Notes: generated by a model from the sequence alone, not told the origin. DNA of 64,000 nt from Trichobilharzia regenti (GCA_944472135.2 OX235270.1:41230352-41294351); one strand, 5' to 3'; numbered from the stretch's first letter, positions 34,871 through 46,590 are shown. Program-made: numbers and translations.

Positions 34871-36171
34871 GGGAAACAGTTGTGTGGTATTGGGATTTTA
34901 ACTATTTTAATTTGTTTCAAACACAAAATCTGGTACAATATGAGCACCAAAAAGATGCGCCACACAATAATAATAATTAAACTATTGCTCATAGTCATAT
35001 TAAGTGGTGTCCGTCAAGGATGCCCATTATCTCCTTTTCTATTCAACTTCATCATAGATGTGTTAATGGACTTAACCCTAGGTGACTTCAGCGACTCAGG
35101 ATTGACTTGCTACCAGGGAATAATCTCGTTGACTTGGAATATGCAGACGATATAGTCCTTATAGGCGAAGACGCTGACGAAATGCAGAGTCTTGTAAACA
35201 CCTTGAGCAGCAATCTACGAATGTTTCGCATGCGATTCGCTCCCGCCAAATGCAAGATGATGTTACAGGACTGGACTACATCGACGCCTAGTTTAAAAAT
35301 AGGAAGTGAAGTGGTAGAGCACGTTGACCACTTCACTTATTTGGGAAGTACCATCAGCCAACGCCAACGGGTTGATATCTGACGAAATCTCAGCACGAAT
35401 ACAGGGGGCTTGTTTCGCATTTGCCAGTTTACGCCGACTCTGGCGTAGACGAGATGTTCGACTATCGACCAAAGGGCGGGTGTACTGCTCATCAGTTCGC
35501 TCCGTCCTCCTTTATGCCTGGTTGTGAGACCTGGCCGCTGAGAGTGGAAGACATGAAAAGACTGGCTGTCTTTTATCATAGGTGCCTGCTCTCTATTTCC
35601 CGTGTGAAGTGGCATAATAAGGTGAGCAACATGGAGGTTAGGCGTCGAGTTCTAGGTAAACAGGGCAAATCAATCGACGAAGTCGTGAAGTTATAAAGAC
35701 TGAGATGGTTAGGACATGTGCTACGTATGCCAAGCCAGCGCCTCCCTCGACGAGCAATGTTAGCGGATATAGGGTCAGGCTGGAAAAAAGCTAGCGGTGG
35801 TCAAAGAAAGACTTGGCACCAGTCAATGAAATCCACAACAGTTGGTCTAAGCCACGTAGGAAGGTGTAGACTTCCAGGCTGGGGTCCTCGGGACGGTAAA
35901 ACTCTATGATTGGAAACAATTGGTGACATGGCTCAAAATCGTTCTCAGTGGCGCAGATGCATCCACTCCTTGTGACTTATGATCTCCAATGAAACTGTTT
36001 TGTTTTTCTTTATTACTCCTTTGTCTCACCCCTCTGCTCACTGTTTCTATTATGCCTTTCTTGCACTTTCTTCTCTTGCTTCGCGTGCTACACGGAGTGT
36101 GGCGACTTGAACTTCCGCACATTTGCGCAAAGTTCTATGTCGAGAACAGACAGAACAAACAGAAAACGCAA
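34871..36171 (+). pseudogene. RTE-like RT C-terminal half and 3' UTR
   Basis: From about 34995 the plus strand shows GVRQGCPLSPFLFNFIIDVL, LEYADDIVLIGEDADEMQSL (35120-35190), RFAPAKCKMMLQDW, HFTYLGSTIS, RRLWRRRDVRLSTKGRVY, GCETWPLRVEDMKRLAVFYH, RLRWLGHVLRMPSQRLPRR, then KTWHQSMKSTTVGLSHVGR and WGPRDGKTL, ending near 35968. The 3' UTR runs to about 36170. At least four frame breaks or stops, including TAA for the codon before RLRWLGH. It is the best reference in the window for this RTE type. An AT-rich stretch (34871-34994) precedes it. Confidence 0.88.
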
Positions 36172-36511
36172 AGATTGAACGATCAATTCATGGTTGTTTG
36201 CTCAAAACCAACTTCCCCAATTTTCGCGGAGGCATCAATAAGACAGTCGTCTCATCGGTCGCTGTTCAGAAAGAAGTCAGTAGCAAACCATCAGAAGTAA
36301 TCTCGTGATTTATTATTGTAATATTTGTCCACAGACCTTGATGATAACATTTTTTATATCTTGGTGTTACAATAAAGAATTCCCAAGCGGCCAATCGGTG
36401 TTTTGGTTTTTCGTCCGTTATTACTAAGCGTTTCTGAGAAACTTCAAGGAACAGCGTGAGTCCCAGCGTAGCAAGAGCTGGGCATTGACTGTTTACGAGA
36501 CGCGATTGACA
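36172..36511 (+). mobile_element. solo LTR, 5'-truncated
   Basis: Same LTR as at 18.1 and 24.2 kb, lacking about the first 16 bases; ends GATTGACA. Contains AATAAAG near 36372. It interrupts RTE-derived sequence. Confidence 0.8.
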
Positions 36512-36737
36512 ACATACGTTCAAGACGGCGTAAACTGGCATATGCGAAACTAGCCTACTGTATTCGTGCCGAGATTAACCCGCTGCTGTTGGCTTATGCA
36601 ATTACTCAGATAAGTGAAGTGGTGAACATACTTCACTAACTACTTCACTCCCTGTTTCTAAGCTAGGAGTCAGTGTGGTCCAGTCCCGTAACATTATCTT
36701 ACATTTCACAGAAGGAGCGAATCGTGTGCCAAACATT
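36512..36737 (-). mobile_element. RTE fragment
   Basis: Plus-strand text 'cgtaaactggcatatgcgaaac' and 'acatcttacatttcacag' variants show that it is minus-strand RTE sequence related to 4700-4810, more diverged than the block that follows. Confidence 0.6.
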
Positions 36738-37459
36738 TGCATCTATGGTCAAAGACAGCTAGCCAGTGTTTTCATGTCTTCCACTCTCAATGGCCATCTC
36801 TCGCTCACAGCCATAATGTAGGACGGAGCGGAGTGATGAGCAGTACGCCCACCCTTTGGTCGATAACCAGCCGGATATCACATCTACGCCAGAGACAACG
36901 TAAACTGGCATATGCGAAACTAACTCTCTATTTCTAAACTAGGAGTTAGTGTAGTCCAGTTCTGTAACATCATCTTACATTTCACAGAGAGGAGCGAATC
37001 GCATTTGTAGATGACAGCTCAAGGTGTTCAGAAGACTCTGCACTTTGTCAGCGTCCTCGCCTAGAAGGACTATATCGTCCGCATATTCTAAGTCAACGAG
37101 ATGATTTTCTGTCGGTAGCAAGTCAATCCCTGAGTCTCTGAAGTGAGTTAGGGTTAAATCCATCGGTACATCTATGATGAAATTGAATAGAAACGGGGAT
37201 AATGGGCATCCTTGACGGACACCATTAGTCGTCACCACTTCAGATGACAACTCGCCGTAAGCCCTCAGCTGGCTGGCTGCATGAGTTCGAGTAGAGTGCC
37301 TTGATCAGTGCAATGTATTTTCTCGGAATTCCCTTTACAGCCAAGCATCGGCAGAGTACCTCTCGATCGACAGAATCGAATGCCACCTTTAGGTCAAGAA
37401 ATATAACGATTGTTGGACGCCCGTAAGAATGGCTTTGTTCTGGAATATGTCGAAGGGTG
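36738..37459. repeat. 722-bp near-identical duplication, copy 2
   Basis: Copy of 4553-5274 in the same orientation. Includes a minus-strand RTE RT fragment (36975-37250 with GVRQGCPLSPFLFNFIIDV and LEYADDIVLLGEDAD, then 37250-37440 with FLDLKVAFDSVDREVLCRCL). Bounded on the right by a SINE. Confidence 0.85.
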
Positions 37460-37612
37460 GTTGGGGCTACTAGCCACACGCCCAACCTTCCCTCTACGCC
37501 AGGCTTACTACCGACTAAGTGAGGGGTTTAGGAGGATGGTATCTGCCGTGAATTGAACCCATGATCACATGTGAGTGGTTGACGTGCATTCTACCCCTGA
37601 ACCACTAACGAA
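37455..37612 (-). repeat. tRNA-derived SINE fragment (family B)
   Basis: Minus-strand head with TTAGTGGTTCAGGGGTAGAA (about 37590-37612), a degraded B box (GGGTTCAATTC), then the body with 'ggaaggttgggcg'. The tail is missing. Confidence 0.7.
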
Positions 37613-37721
37613 AAACAATAGGGCTTTATGAGCACATTGCTCAATTAGTGCTCACATAAAAGTATTTCTTTGAACCATCGTTTATATTTACAAATGTCTG
37701 TATCTTTTAAACTTTATTTAG

Positions 37722-38061
37722 AGTGGTATGAATTCAGCCATCAGTGCAACTATAAAAGATGAAGAGTATAAAACTGAACAGCAACTACGACAACAACAAC
37801 AATCACATCACCAACAACAGCAAGCTCATCAGCAGCAACAACAACAACATCAATTGTTCAGACCAAATCCAGCATATAATTTTGGACCATGGAATTGGAA
37901 TGCCGCTATGCATAATACTAATAACAACAATAGCAATAATAATAATACTAATAACAATAATAGTACCATGAATAGTATTATTACTAATGGAAGTCAACAA
38001 CAATTATCTAGACCAATTTTTTCTGATAATGATGTTATGAAAATGATTAATTTTATAAAAC
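37722..38061 (+). CDS. host exon encoding a Gln/Asn-rich protein segment
   Basis: A T-rich acceptor (actttatttag, ending 37721) precedes an open frame containing ATG at 37728 (MNSAISATIKDEEYK). Then come poly-Gln/His (residues about 17-45), FRPNPAYNFGPWNWNAAMHN, an Asn-rich run and a charged end (SDNDVMKMINFIK). A strong donor (C|GTAAGT) follows at 38062. The frame continues only briefly into hydrophobic intron translation. Such Q/N tracts are common in developmental transcription factors and RNA-binding proteins, but no domain is visible, so the parent gene is unknown. The phase at the donor is 1; neighbouring exons are not visible in this window. The repeats are encoded by mixed CAA/CAG and AAT/AAC codons. 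Confidence 0.6.
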
Positions 38062-38245
38062 GTAAGTTGAATTTAAGCGTTATCAGCGGTTTATTTATTG
38101 TATTATACATCTTGAAATGTGCTTTGGACTGTTGTATGTACTAAGCTTGTTAGTTGCGTGTCGTTGTCACTTGCTACTGATGGAATGTTTGTAGTAAGTA
38201 CCCCTTGTAGATATATGCTTCGTCCTCGTATGCAAGTACAGTATA

Positions 38246-38910
38246 TGCAGTGGTACAGCAGTAGAGTGCTCGCCAACCACACCCTGTTTCCCGAACGAAA
38301 GCTGCTACCTTGATGTGGTGGTCGGGCTTGAACACCGCAATGATCCATTCAAGCTATACTGGCTGATACTTATGTCCCCTGAGGTCCTACCATGCCAGGC
38401 AGGTTGTTTGGATAGCGGTTAAACAAAAAGCAGCTACCCAATCCAACATCATGACTAATACAAAATAACAAAATTTCATGCCGGATCGGCCGTGGCTCGG
38501 ATTAACAACGACCGCGCTTCCTGCTGCCGTGTCACAGGGCAGGAGTGATAAGTATGCTACTGAGGCACACAAAACAACAAAGAACAAACAAAAACAGGCC
38601 GCGTGTGACCGGCCTCAAGCACTTGTCCCCTGGGCTCTGCGGTCACGCAACGAACTTCCACGGTATGGGCAGTCGGGAAGTAACAATCGCCCTCACAATC
38701 CGAAATGCACACCCCATGCGGAATTCGATCCCCAGCCACTGACGCACTCCTTAACCTATCTAAGCCAGTAGTAAGATTGGTGAAAGGGGAAGGTTGGGCT
38801 TGGCATGGGGCTGGCAGAAACCCCATCCTGTAAAATTAAACACCATTGCTACAGAAACTTCAAGCCTCTAGCTTGAAACCCTATGTTCAACTGGGAACGT
38901 AAAGCGATGG
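38246..38910 (+). repeat. SINE family B split by a 420-bp insertion
   Basis: The head (CAGTGGTACAGCAGTAGAGT, 38250-38270) and the rest (B box ATTCGATCCCC at about 38726, body, tail with 'gaaacttcaagcctctagct' to about 38905) belong to one SINE copy. About 420 bp in between do not occur in other copies. Confidence 0.75.
38283..38706 (+). mobile_element. GC-richer inserted element in a SINE
   Basis: A 424-bp segment of higher G+C starting 'tgtttcccgaacgaaagctg' and containing 'gccggatcggccgtggctcg'. CACACCC occurs at both junctions, which may be a target-site duplication. The wording resembles the 5' UTR of schistosome RTE elements as I remember it; I cannot confirm this. Short frames in it show no known domain. 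Confidence 0.5.
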
Positions 38911-39149
38911 AGATAGTTGGTGGGGGAGAAAGTACAAATTTCATACAAGCAGTTCCCTTGATTAATTTGAACAAAGAAAGAACGAGCTTGTTTTATTTCG
39001 TGGGTTCTTTTCAGATGTATACAAACTAAAAAGTATCAAAATATAAGTTAGGAAATGTTTAATTGAAAATATTTTTTACAGTGACTTCGAATTATAGATA
39101 GAAATTATAAGCAACATGATTCCAAAAATGATGTAAGTGGAAGAATTAT
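38911..39149. other. no gene seen
   Basis: AT-rich spacer. Confidence 0.3.
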
Positions 39150-39330
39150 TCAGTGTTACAAAAGTAGCTTCATATTATTTTTGTTTATTAGATGTATCAC
39201 ACAGTGAGTGAGTGGAACAGTATTATTTACAAGATGACACAGTTTTGAACAAAATTTATTGTGGCTCATAATCACATCATCAATTATAATCACATAACTT
39301 CGAAACTTGAGTTTTATGGTTTTCTTTATC
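39150..39330 (-). repeat. unnamed dispersed repeat, copy 1
   Basis: Reverse complement of 45700-45870, sharing 'atgag.c.caataaattttgtt', 'tcactcactgtgtg' and 'aacttcgaaacttgagttt'. A partial relative sits at 3950-4040. Possibly a Penelope-type terminal repeat; unproven. Confidence 0.55.
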
Positions 39331-39559
39331 TTCTCCTATTTGTCGTCGTAGGGGTAGTAGAATTTTCTAGATATCTGGGACAGGTGATGAATCATCCCTA
39401 TTAAACGTGTTTGCAGTTGATTCGATAAGCAAAGCTTCTGTTTACAATTTCCCCGTTTACCATGCTGTTACATTAGATTTTAAAACTATCATGTTATCCC
39501 ATCCCATCGTATTGTATGATCGTGTGTAACTGCATGCAGTCAGTGCTATAGCTGAACTA

Positions 39560-39935
39560 TTCTCCAGATTTCTTATTTTATTCGGGTTAACTAACCTAGA
39601 TTTTGCTGCGAGGTTTTAATGCTCGGCTATTCTGACTGACTTTCTCTGTTCTGCTTATTTGACCTGTGTATTTGACCTGACAATCATTCCAGCAGTGTAA
39701 TAGATAAACTAAAATGTTTTGTTTAATTGGCTCCAAAGGCAGGATCCTTTAACCGACAAAGCTTGTTTCTAATCGAGTTTGTGGTTGGTTTGAATGCCAG
39801 CCACTTTTATTCCTGCCTGTATTGTTAAGAATTCTGCGTAAGGTGTTTTCCGTGGTTCCTTCCTTGTATGGAATTACTACCGATGATTTAGATTCTTTCT
39901 TGTTGGTGTTGTCTTGCGCATGGTTGACATGCATG
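39560..39935 (-). pseudogene. Penelope-like protein fragment
   Basis: Minus strand encodes SSVVIPYKEGTTENTLRRIL (about 39800-39880), SNQPQTRLETSFVG, then after a frame break CWNDCQVKYTGQISR (about 39660-39700), again the GIY-YIG nuclease start. Same region of the protein as at 16.5-16.9 kb. Inactive. Confidence 0.75.
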
Positions 39936-40067
39936 TCGTCATTAATATTACTGTTATTATTATCACTATCACCACTATCATTACTTATTTTATTTTTACT
40001 TTACATTTCCCTACATACTTTCTGGCTGCCCTGTTAGCCATCATTAGCCAGTTGATCATAAGATTAG

Positions 40068-40685
40068 GGAAAAAAAGTAAATCAATTAAATACTAAACCC
40101 GGAGCAAGAAAGCCCTTTGATAAGAAAGAGACGAAAGCATCTCTAGGCCTTCTTTGTAAGAGAAAGTCAAATATGGTAGACGAAGCTCCTAGGGGTAGGC
40201 CTAATTGGTGCCAAGTGGAAAGCCAATTTTATCGAATCCCTAATTCTAGACAAACAGCACAGCAAAGTAGTAGGTATTGTTCTGCACATCCACTACGTAA
40301 ACCCCTTGTCAACCAGCCCACTTCTAATATTCTGTCTACTGAAAGTTATAGAAAATACCCCAAACATCGGCCACAGACCACATTTAGCAAGCCAACAGAA
40401 CCCATTCATATATCTTATGTGTCTAGTGGGGAGCATGTGCCGATTTCTGCACAAAACTTGCCATGGTCTGATGAATACCAGAAACAGATACCAACACTTC
40501 ATTCTTATACTGGCAACAAATTACCGAATACACATATCGGTTATACCTTAGGGCAGGATTTTCACCAGCGTCAGTTAACAGAAACACCTGGAATCATGCA
40601 TATAGCACGCATGATATCGGATCAATTCCTTGCTGGCATAGCGAACAGTCTACAGCTAGGGCAAGGCATATTTCCCGGGAGATAG
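40068..40685 (+). pseudogene. CR1 ORF1-like or ORF2 N-terminal segment
   Basis: Open from 40068. A lysine-rich start (RKPFDKKETKASLGLLCKRK) precedes MVDEAPRGRPNWCQV at 40173. The rest is Ser/Gln/Pro/His-rich and lacks a domain I recognise. It lies directly upstream of the endonuclease part, so it is either the end of ORF1 or a linker. Confidence 0.55.
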
Positions 40686-40693
40686 CTGACACA

Positions 40694-41041
40694 GTGTCGA
40701 CACCAAACGCGGATACTAATATCTCTAAAATATTAATATCTGATTATCACACAGGTGTCTCTCACTGCATACCATATCCAAACGTAAGCCCATCCCTGAC
40801 TACCACCTCAAAAATCTACCTGAAGTCTTCCTACGATCCAAAGATATTGGTAAATGAGTCTGATAACATGTATATAGAGGATACTCACGGATTATTTTAC
40901 CAAGATGTTGTCCGCTCACTGAAACCACATAGCCAGTGTTTATCTATTATCCTAGTAAATACGAGATCAGTTCTAAGCAAACATTTAGCACTAAGTACAA
41001 TAGCTTCTATATGCAGACCGTCATTGATTATGATCAAGTGA
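40694..41041 (+). pseudogene. CR1 ORF2 N-terminal part
   Basis: Contains CLSIILVNTRSVLSKHLAL and ASICRPSLIMIK, the first endonuclease block (N of 'NARS'). A frame change near 41035 removes the TES-W block; the next frame resumes before 41142 with RGGGTLIYCEQ. Confidence 0.8.
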
Positions 41042-41084
41042 AATCTCCAATGACAGCCTAAGGATTGATAAATACAACCTTTTT

Positions 41085-43154
41085 CGCGGGGACAGACGGA
41101 CAGGTCGTGGGGGTGGAACACTAATTTACTGTGAACAATCCATGTGTGCAACCCAGTTTAGTAACCCAATTCTGTCACAACTCAATGACTCGATCTGGGT
41201 CGAAATAAAAGTTGTCAGAAGTAAACCTATACTTGTGGGTTGTGTGTACCGGCCCCCTTCATCCAGCAGGGAATATGATAATATGCTTAGCAATATCTTT
41301 AATGTTACAGCCAATCTTCCTTTCAGTTATAAAATTATCGGAGGCGATTTCAACTTGCCAGAAGTATCATGGTCTTCACTCCGAGGACCCCAAAGGTACG
41401 ATAATCTCATAAATTCCATCGTCACAGGAGGGTGGACACAACACATAAATTCACCCACTAGATCCGCAAATATCCTAGACCTTATTTTCACGAACAACAT
41501 AACGCCATCTACCGTACATGTTGGACATGAATTTCCAGGTAGTGACCATAGAATAGTAGTTTGTTCTTTTGACATCTTTCCTGAAACAAAACGCAGAGAT
41601 GAAGCTGGCCAGATACCTATGAGATTGTACACACATGCTGACTGGGACTTGTATCAGCACCTAATTAGATGTTCTAATTGGGACTCGTACTTTTCGAACC
41701 AGTCCTTAGATGCAATTCTTAACAACTTCTATCAGAATATTAACTCAATTCACGACGTCATTGCACCCGAGAAGATTCTTAACTTCAGATTCCCCCAAAG
41801 TGATTATATTCCGACATCGTTTAGAAGAAGTCTACGTAAGCACTCAATAAAATACTACAGATATCATGACTTATCGTCATTAATTGCCATAACGTCCCTT
41901 CTCAGTAGAATTGAAGAGTTGAGAAATATAGGCCTCAGAAACAAAGAAATGCAGGCCATTCATGCACCGCATAACTCAGGAGAAATAGCCAAACTTTTTA
42001 AAAGTAGGTTGATGAACTCCAAAACACCCTATCCGAAAATAATATACTTAGACGGCATTGCTTACGAAAATAATGAGGCGATATGTGAACTGTTTAGCAA
42101 GCACTTCGCCAGATTATACACCTTAGAGAACGATGAAGTCGTGGATTTCCCACGTAAAACAGACGAATGTTTAAGTGACATAATTTTCACCACACATGAG
42201 ATCGATAAAGCTGTCGCAAATCTTAAGCTTAGTAACACTACTGGCCCAGACGGTATATCTTCCGTTCTGCTGAAAAAAGGTGGTAATGACATGAGTTTAC
42301 TCTTACTCAAGTTATACTCAATTTCATTAAGCGATGGGACATACCCTAACTGCTGGAAGAAGTCTTATATTGTACCTATCCATAAATACGGGCCTATAGC
42401 TGATATCAACAACTACCGCCCCATCAACATCACGTCTGTAGTTTCACGTGTAATGGAAAAGATAGTTAAGACTCAAATCATTCAGTACTTGCTGTCAAAT
42501 GACCTACTATCCCCATCCCAATACGGTTTCTTAAGTAGAAGGTCGTGCATTACTTGCCACTTAGATTATTTTGACTACATCACACAAAGCATTGATAATG
42601 GGCGTTCGGTAACAACATTGTTTCTTGACGTTAGCAAGGCCTTCGATAAAGTCCCACATATCAGACTCCTAACAAAACTCCAATCCTACGGAATAACCGG
42701 AAATCTTCACAAATGGATAAGTTCTTTTCTCACAGAAAGAGAGCAATTAGTCAAAATCAACCACCAGTTGTCTTCCTCAAAGCCGATAACCAGTGGTGTA
42801 ATACAAGGTAGTGTTCTTGGCCCTATTCTATTCCTCTTATTTATAAATGACATAGTCTCTGTAATCAAGTATGGCAAGCCATACCTTTTTGCAGATGATC
42901 TCAAGATAGTATATGATTATGGGTACGGTGATATGAGCGTCGAAAGCAAGATCCAACAAGACTTAAATGATCTAGGCGATTGGAGCGAAAAGTGGCAACT
43001 GACTTTCAACCCAGACAAGTGCGGTATAACCCACCTTGGACGCTGGAAACCGATAATGTGCCTATATATGTACGGTAAGCTCCTCAAAACTGAACACAGT
43101 CACAGACCTCGGGATAACATACTCAGATTTATCCTTTTCCGATCATGCAAATAA
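41085..43154 (+). pseudogene. CR1 ORF2: endonuclease C-half and reverse transcriptase
   Basis: From about 41085 the frame is open to 43154 (ATG at 41142). Endonuclease blocks: GCVYRPPSSSREYDN, KIIGGDFNLPEVSWS, EFPGSDHRIVVCSF. RT blocks: TTGPDGISSVLLKKG, SYIVPIHKYGPIADINNYRP, FLSRRSCITCHLDYFD, FLDVSKAFDKVPHIRLL, GVIQGSVLGPILFLLF, YLFADDLKIVYDY (ADD intact) and FNPDKCGITHLG. A frameshift near 43100 ends the frame in the thumb. Up to that point all catalytic residues look intact. Confidence 0.9.
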
Positions 43155-43702
43155 GGTTGTATCTGACTGTAAACGACTTACTGGCTTTGTACTGCGTAAC
43201 TTCTACACCCAAGAAGCAAGATTAGCTATATATAGGACATGTATCCGTCCCAAACTTGAATATTGTGCTCTCCTATTTAGTAACCTCAGGACTGTAGACA
43301 GAAAAAAAATCGAAAGTGTCCAGAGATTCCTCACGAAACGCATAATAGGGTTCGACCAACAAGTGGAATATGTTGACAGGTGTGTACGTCTGAAATTAGA
43401 GCCTCTGTGGTTAAGGAGAGTGAAGTGCAACCTATTTCTACTCTTCAAAGTCATTAGGAAACACTGCTACAGTAACTCATCCATAACTTGGGAAAATATT
43501 AAACCACGACTACCTTGTCAAGGTGGCTACCCACAGAAAATCCATTAGGGCAAACTTTTTCACCATAAAATATTGCACTCTTTGGAACCAACTACCACCT
43601 GAAATAAGATGTTGTGAAAACCCTGATGGGTTCAAACGGAGCCTAGAAAGACACTTTAACATGTCCACCCTAGCTCGTCTAAAAGACCACAACTGTTGGT
43701 AG
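43095..43702 (+). pseudogene. CR1 ORF2 C-terminal part
   Basis: After the frameshift: VTDLGITYSDLSFSDHANKV, YRTCIRPKLEYCALLFSNLR, SVQRFLTKRIIGFDQQVEYV and LEPLWLRRVKCNLFLLFKVI to 43548. Another frame break follows, then RANFFTIKYCTLWNQLPPEI and FKRSLERHFNMSTLARLKDH, stopping at 43702. Confidence 0.85.
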
Positions 43703-45225
43703 AACGGAAATTGAAGGCCAGTCCAGTCTTCAGTATAGTCACATACGTATATCTCGACTCTAATACTCACGCAGCGAACGTTAACTAATTTACTGATTTC
43801 TATTCTCTATAATTTTCACTAAGTTGTGTTGGTAAAAGTAACACTGGAAATAATTGTAATAGCATCCACACCTTTTAACGTTTTACATATGTATATACTA
43901 ATATAATAATACTTATTAATCATGCATGTTCAATTCTTAAATTAGATGGATATTAAAATACTTAAAATATTTATGCATCAAATGTTCTCTTGCTTTACCA
44001 CGCTTGTTTCCCTTATAACACTCAATTATTGAACCTAGTGTAATATTTGATATACGAACTATATTATTGATTATACTCTTATCATATATGGTTTGATTTA
44101 CTCTACGGCTCCCTGTAGACTAACACCATTCTTCAGTATACACACACTGCAGTATTGTTAAAAAATGCCAAAATTTCGTTGGTTCTGTGTTAATATCTTT
44201 TTATAATATGTCTAGACACGTTACTTTGCAATGTCAGATGTTTACTATATATAAGTACACTAAGTCCTGCCAACCGACCTTACCTTCAGTCCATACTACC
44301 TAAATTGAACCTTAACTATAGTATTCTGCTAAATCTTGCTCCACTATTCACAATACCTATTCGTTTTACTCTTTAAGGTTTTAACTTCTTATAAAGTAAT
44401 CTGTTCATCAGGATGCATGCACACATATATAATATGTTCGTAAAGATGTACGTGGAGACCTATTGGAAGCACTCATTAAGAAAGCTAGGGAGATGGAATA
44501 TGGGGTACGAACATGTCTGGTACCAAGCAATATATTTGCGGTAGCCATAATAATCATAGTCTCAGAGCCTAACATCAAAAAAGGAGGGAGGGTGGTGCTA
44601 GCTGATCAGTAGATATGGTGGTGGTCACTAAGGTGAATCGCCCCATTCTGCAGGAACAGCAATATACAAATTAAAGGCTCGAGATATTTCTGATTTTTAT
44701 GAGGGCTTAGATCTTTATCTTGAAAAAGATAATAATGAACGCCTTGACAGATCATGCTTCTACCTTTAAATATATACCATTCGCTCAGCCTATTGTTGAG
44801 ATGCGACCACGTGGGATCTGCACAGATTTATGGGGCATCTTATAAATTAACTTGCTATCCATTGTCAGATCTTTAAATACCACTTCACAATATCTTGTCT
44901 CACTTATTTTCTAATAACGTCTTTACTTGATCCTCATTATATTCCATTAAACCTAACATTTTATAGCTCTTTATGAATTTGATTCGACTTATTCTATTCC
45001 TATTCTCTGGAGGGTACGGTTGTGCACCAAATAGAAAAAAGACATGAAATAAAACAACTGGCTTGAAAATAATTGTATTAAAGCCAAAAGTGGACATCAT
45101 GATAGTATAAAATATATTGGTTTTATTATACATTGCAAATGAACGTTGTCGGCCTAAGGATTAATTACTTCCCCATTCTGTTTTCTATATAAATGTGTTT
45201 ATTAATGATATATTTCACTCACTTA
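43703..45225. other. CR1 copy 3 3' UTR and unassigned sequence
   Basis: Probably starts with the 3' UTR of the preceding CR1. No second gene is supportable; the sequence is AT-rich with several short microsatellites. Confidence 0.4.
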
Positions 45226-45565
45226 ATCTATTACACTTTAATGTTTCACCTTAGCACTTTAACTTTTCTAAAACAGCTTCCAATCCCTTGTAAACGTTGT
45301 ACTTACCTCAATATTGGTTGGTTATCGTATGCCTACAACCACGGGATGAAAACGAAACGAAGTCGATTTTCCCGCTCAACCTGGAGGACAACTGTACAAT
45401 TCAATAACTATACGGCCTGGTTCAGACAATGAGTGTAATTATATATATGTATCAAATATTTAACTGTTGAAACATTATTAACTTGTAGACAATTTAAGAT
45501 TTGACATTATAACATACTTGATCGTGCCTGTAAAAATGGCATGCATTTTCATGTACATTTATGTT
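45226..45565 (-). mobile_element. CR1 copy-2-type 3' UTR fragment
   Basis: Matches 33147-33500 closely, ending at the same 3' point (AAGTGTAAT on the minus strand near 45226) but starting further inside, as expected of a strongly 5'-truncated insertion. Confidence 0.8.
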
Positions 45566-45689
45566 TATATGAAAACAAAATAATTATTATTACTACCAAT
45601 TTATCAGGGTAATTATTAATTAAGTTTCAAATCCCCTCTTATATGCCTAACTCACTTCCTGTCTTAGACTGGAAAATTCTACTACCACT

Positions 45690-45905
45690 TCGACGACAAA
45701 TAGAAGAGAAGGAAAAAGAGAACTGTAAAACTCAAGTTTCGAAGTCGTGTGATTAAAACTGATGAAATGATTATGAGCCGCAATAAATTTTGTTCCAAAC
45801 TGTGTCATCCAGTAAATAATACTGTTCCGCTCACTCACTGTGTGTAATACATCTAATAAAAAAGCTAATATGGAATTAATTTCTACCACAGTGCTCAAGT
45901 TTTAC
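45690..45905 (+). repeat. unnamed dispersed repeat, copy 2
   Basis: Inverted relative of 39150-39330; the stretch 'ctaccacagtgctcaagtttt' near 45885 also occurs at 4011-4031. Confidence 0.55.
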
Positions 45906-46336
45906 ACATATACTAAAAGATTAACTATTTGTAGAATAATTAGACATGGGAGGGGCTAGATTTCAGATTTCGCTGAGAAACGAGGACCGGCTAGAGAAAG
46001 AATACAAGAGAGAACAACCGAATGAATGTGTACTTAATACTATGAAAAGTTCATAAGAGTGGGAGTGAAAAGTATAGGTAAAATTGTGACATAGACACGA
46101 ACAAGCACACACAATTAAGCAAATTGGGAAACTTAATACGGAGTTCAACTCAATGAGTAAAAATCAAAATTAAGTGACATGTTACGCGGCAAAAGCAATA
46201 AAAAACGCAAAAGCAACAATAACAGTTATCAGGGTAATAAATTTTCTGACGCTGTCCTTCTGTTTGCAGACGAGTTGGGTCGAAATCTTTTGATGGCCTG
46301 GGTTTTATATGAAACAAAGTAACCAAGGTTTGTGTG

Positions 46337-46590
46337 TGTCGGTGGCACAGCGGTAGAACGCTCGCCAGCCAAGCCCCATGTTTTCGAGTTTCGATCCCCG
46401 TCCACAGACGCACTCCATTACCTCGCTAAGCCAGTAATAAGGCTGGTCAGGAGGGAGGAATGTTGGGCATGAGGCTAGCAGCAATCCCATTCTGTAAAAA
46501 TAAACACCGCTGTTACCAAGACTTCAAATGTCTCTAGCTTGAAGTCCTATTTTCCACTGAAGGGGGTGGGCGTAAAGGAATAAACTGAAG
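46337..46590 (+). repeat. tRNA-derived SINE (family B), the best copy
   Basis: Head with GGTGGCACAGCGGTAGAACG, B box GAGTTTCGATCCCC, body with 'taagccagtaataaggctgg' and a complete tail to 'ggcgtaaaggaataa'. Confidence 0.85.

Larger units (their letters stand above)
40068..43702 (+). mobile_element. CR1-like retrotransposon (copy 3), mutated
   Basis: Plus-strand CR1 with ORF1-like sequence (40068-40685) and an ORF2 with endonuclease and RT in four frame segments (40694-43702). The 3' UTR probably extends beyond 43702, but I could not find its end. It is a different subfamily from copy 1. Confidence 0.85.

Noticed and set aside
37759..38003. Alternative frames over the Gln/Asn tract on both strands
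   Set aside because: They are translations of the same CAA/AAT repeats in other frames; only the frame starting at 37728 fits the splice signals and has mixed codons.
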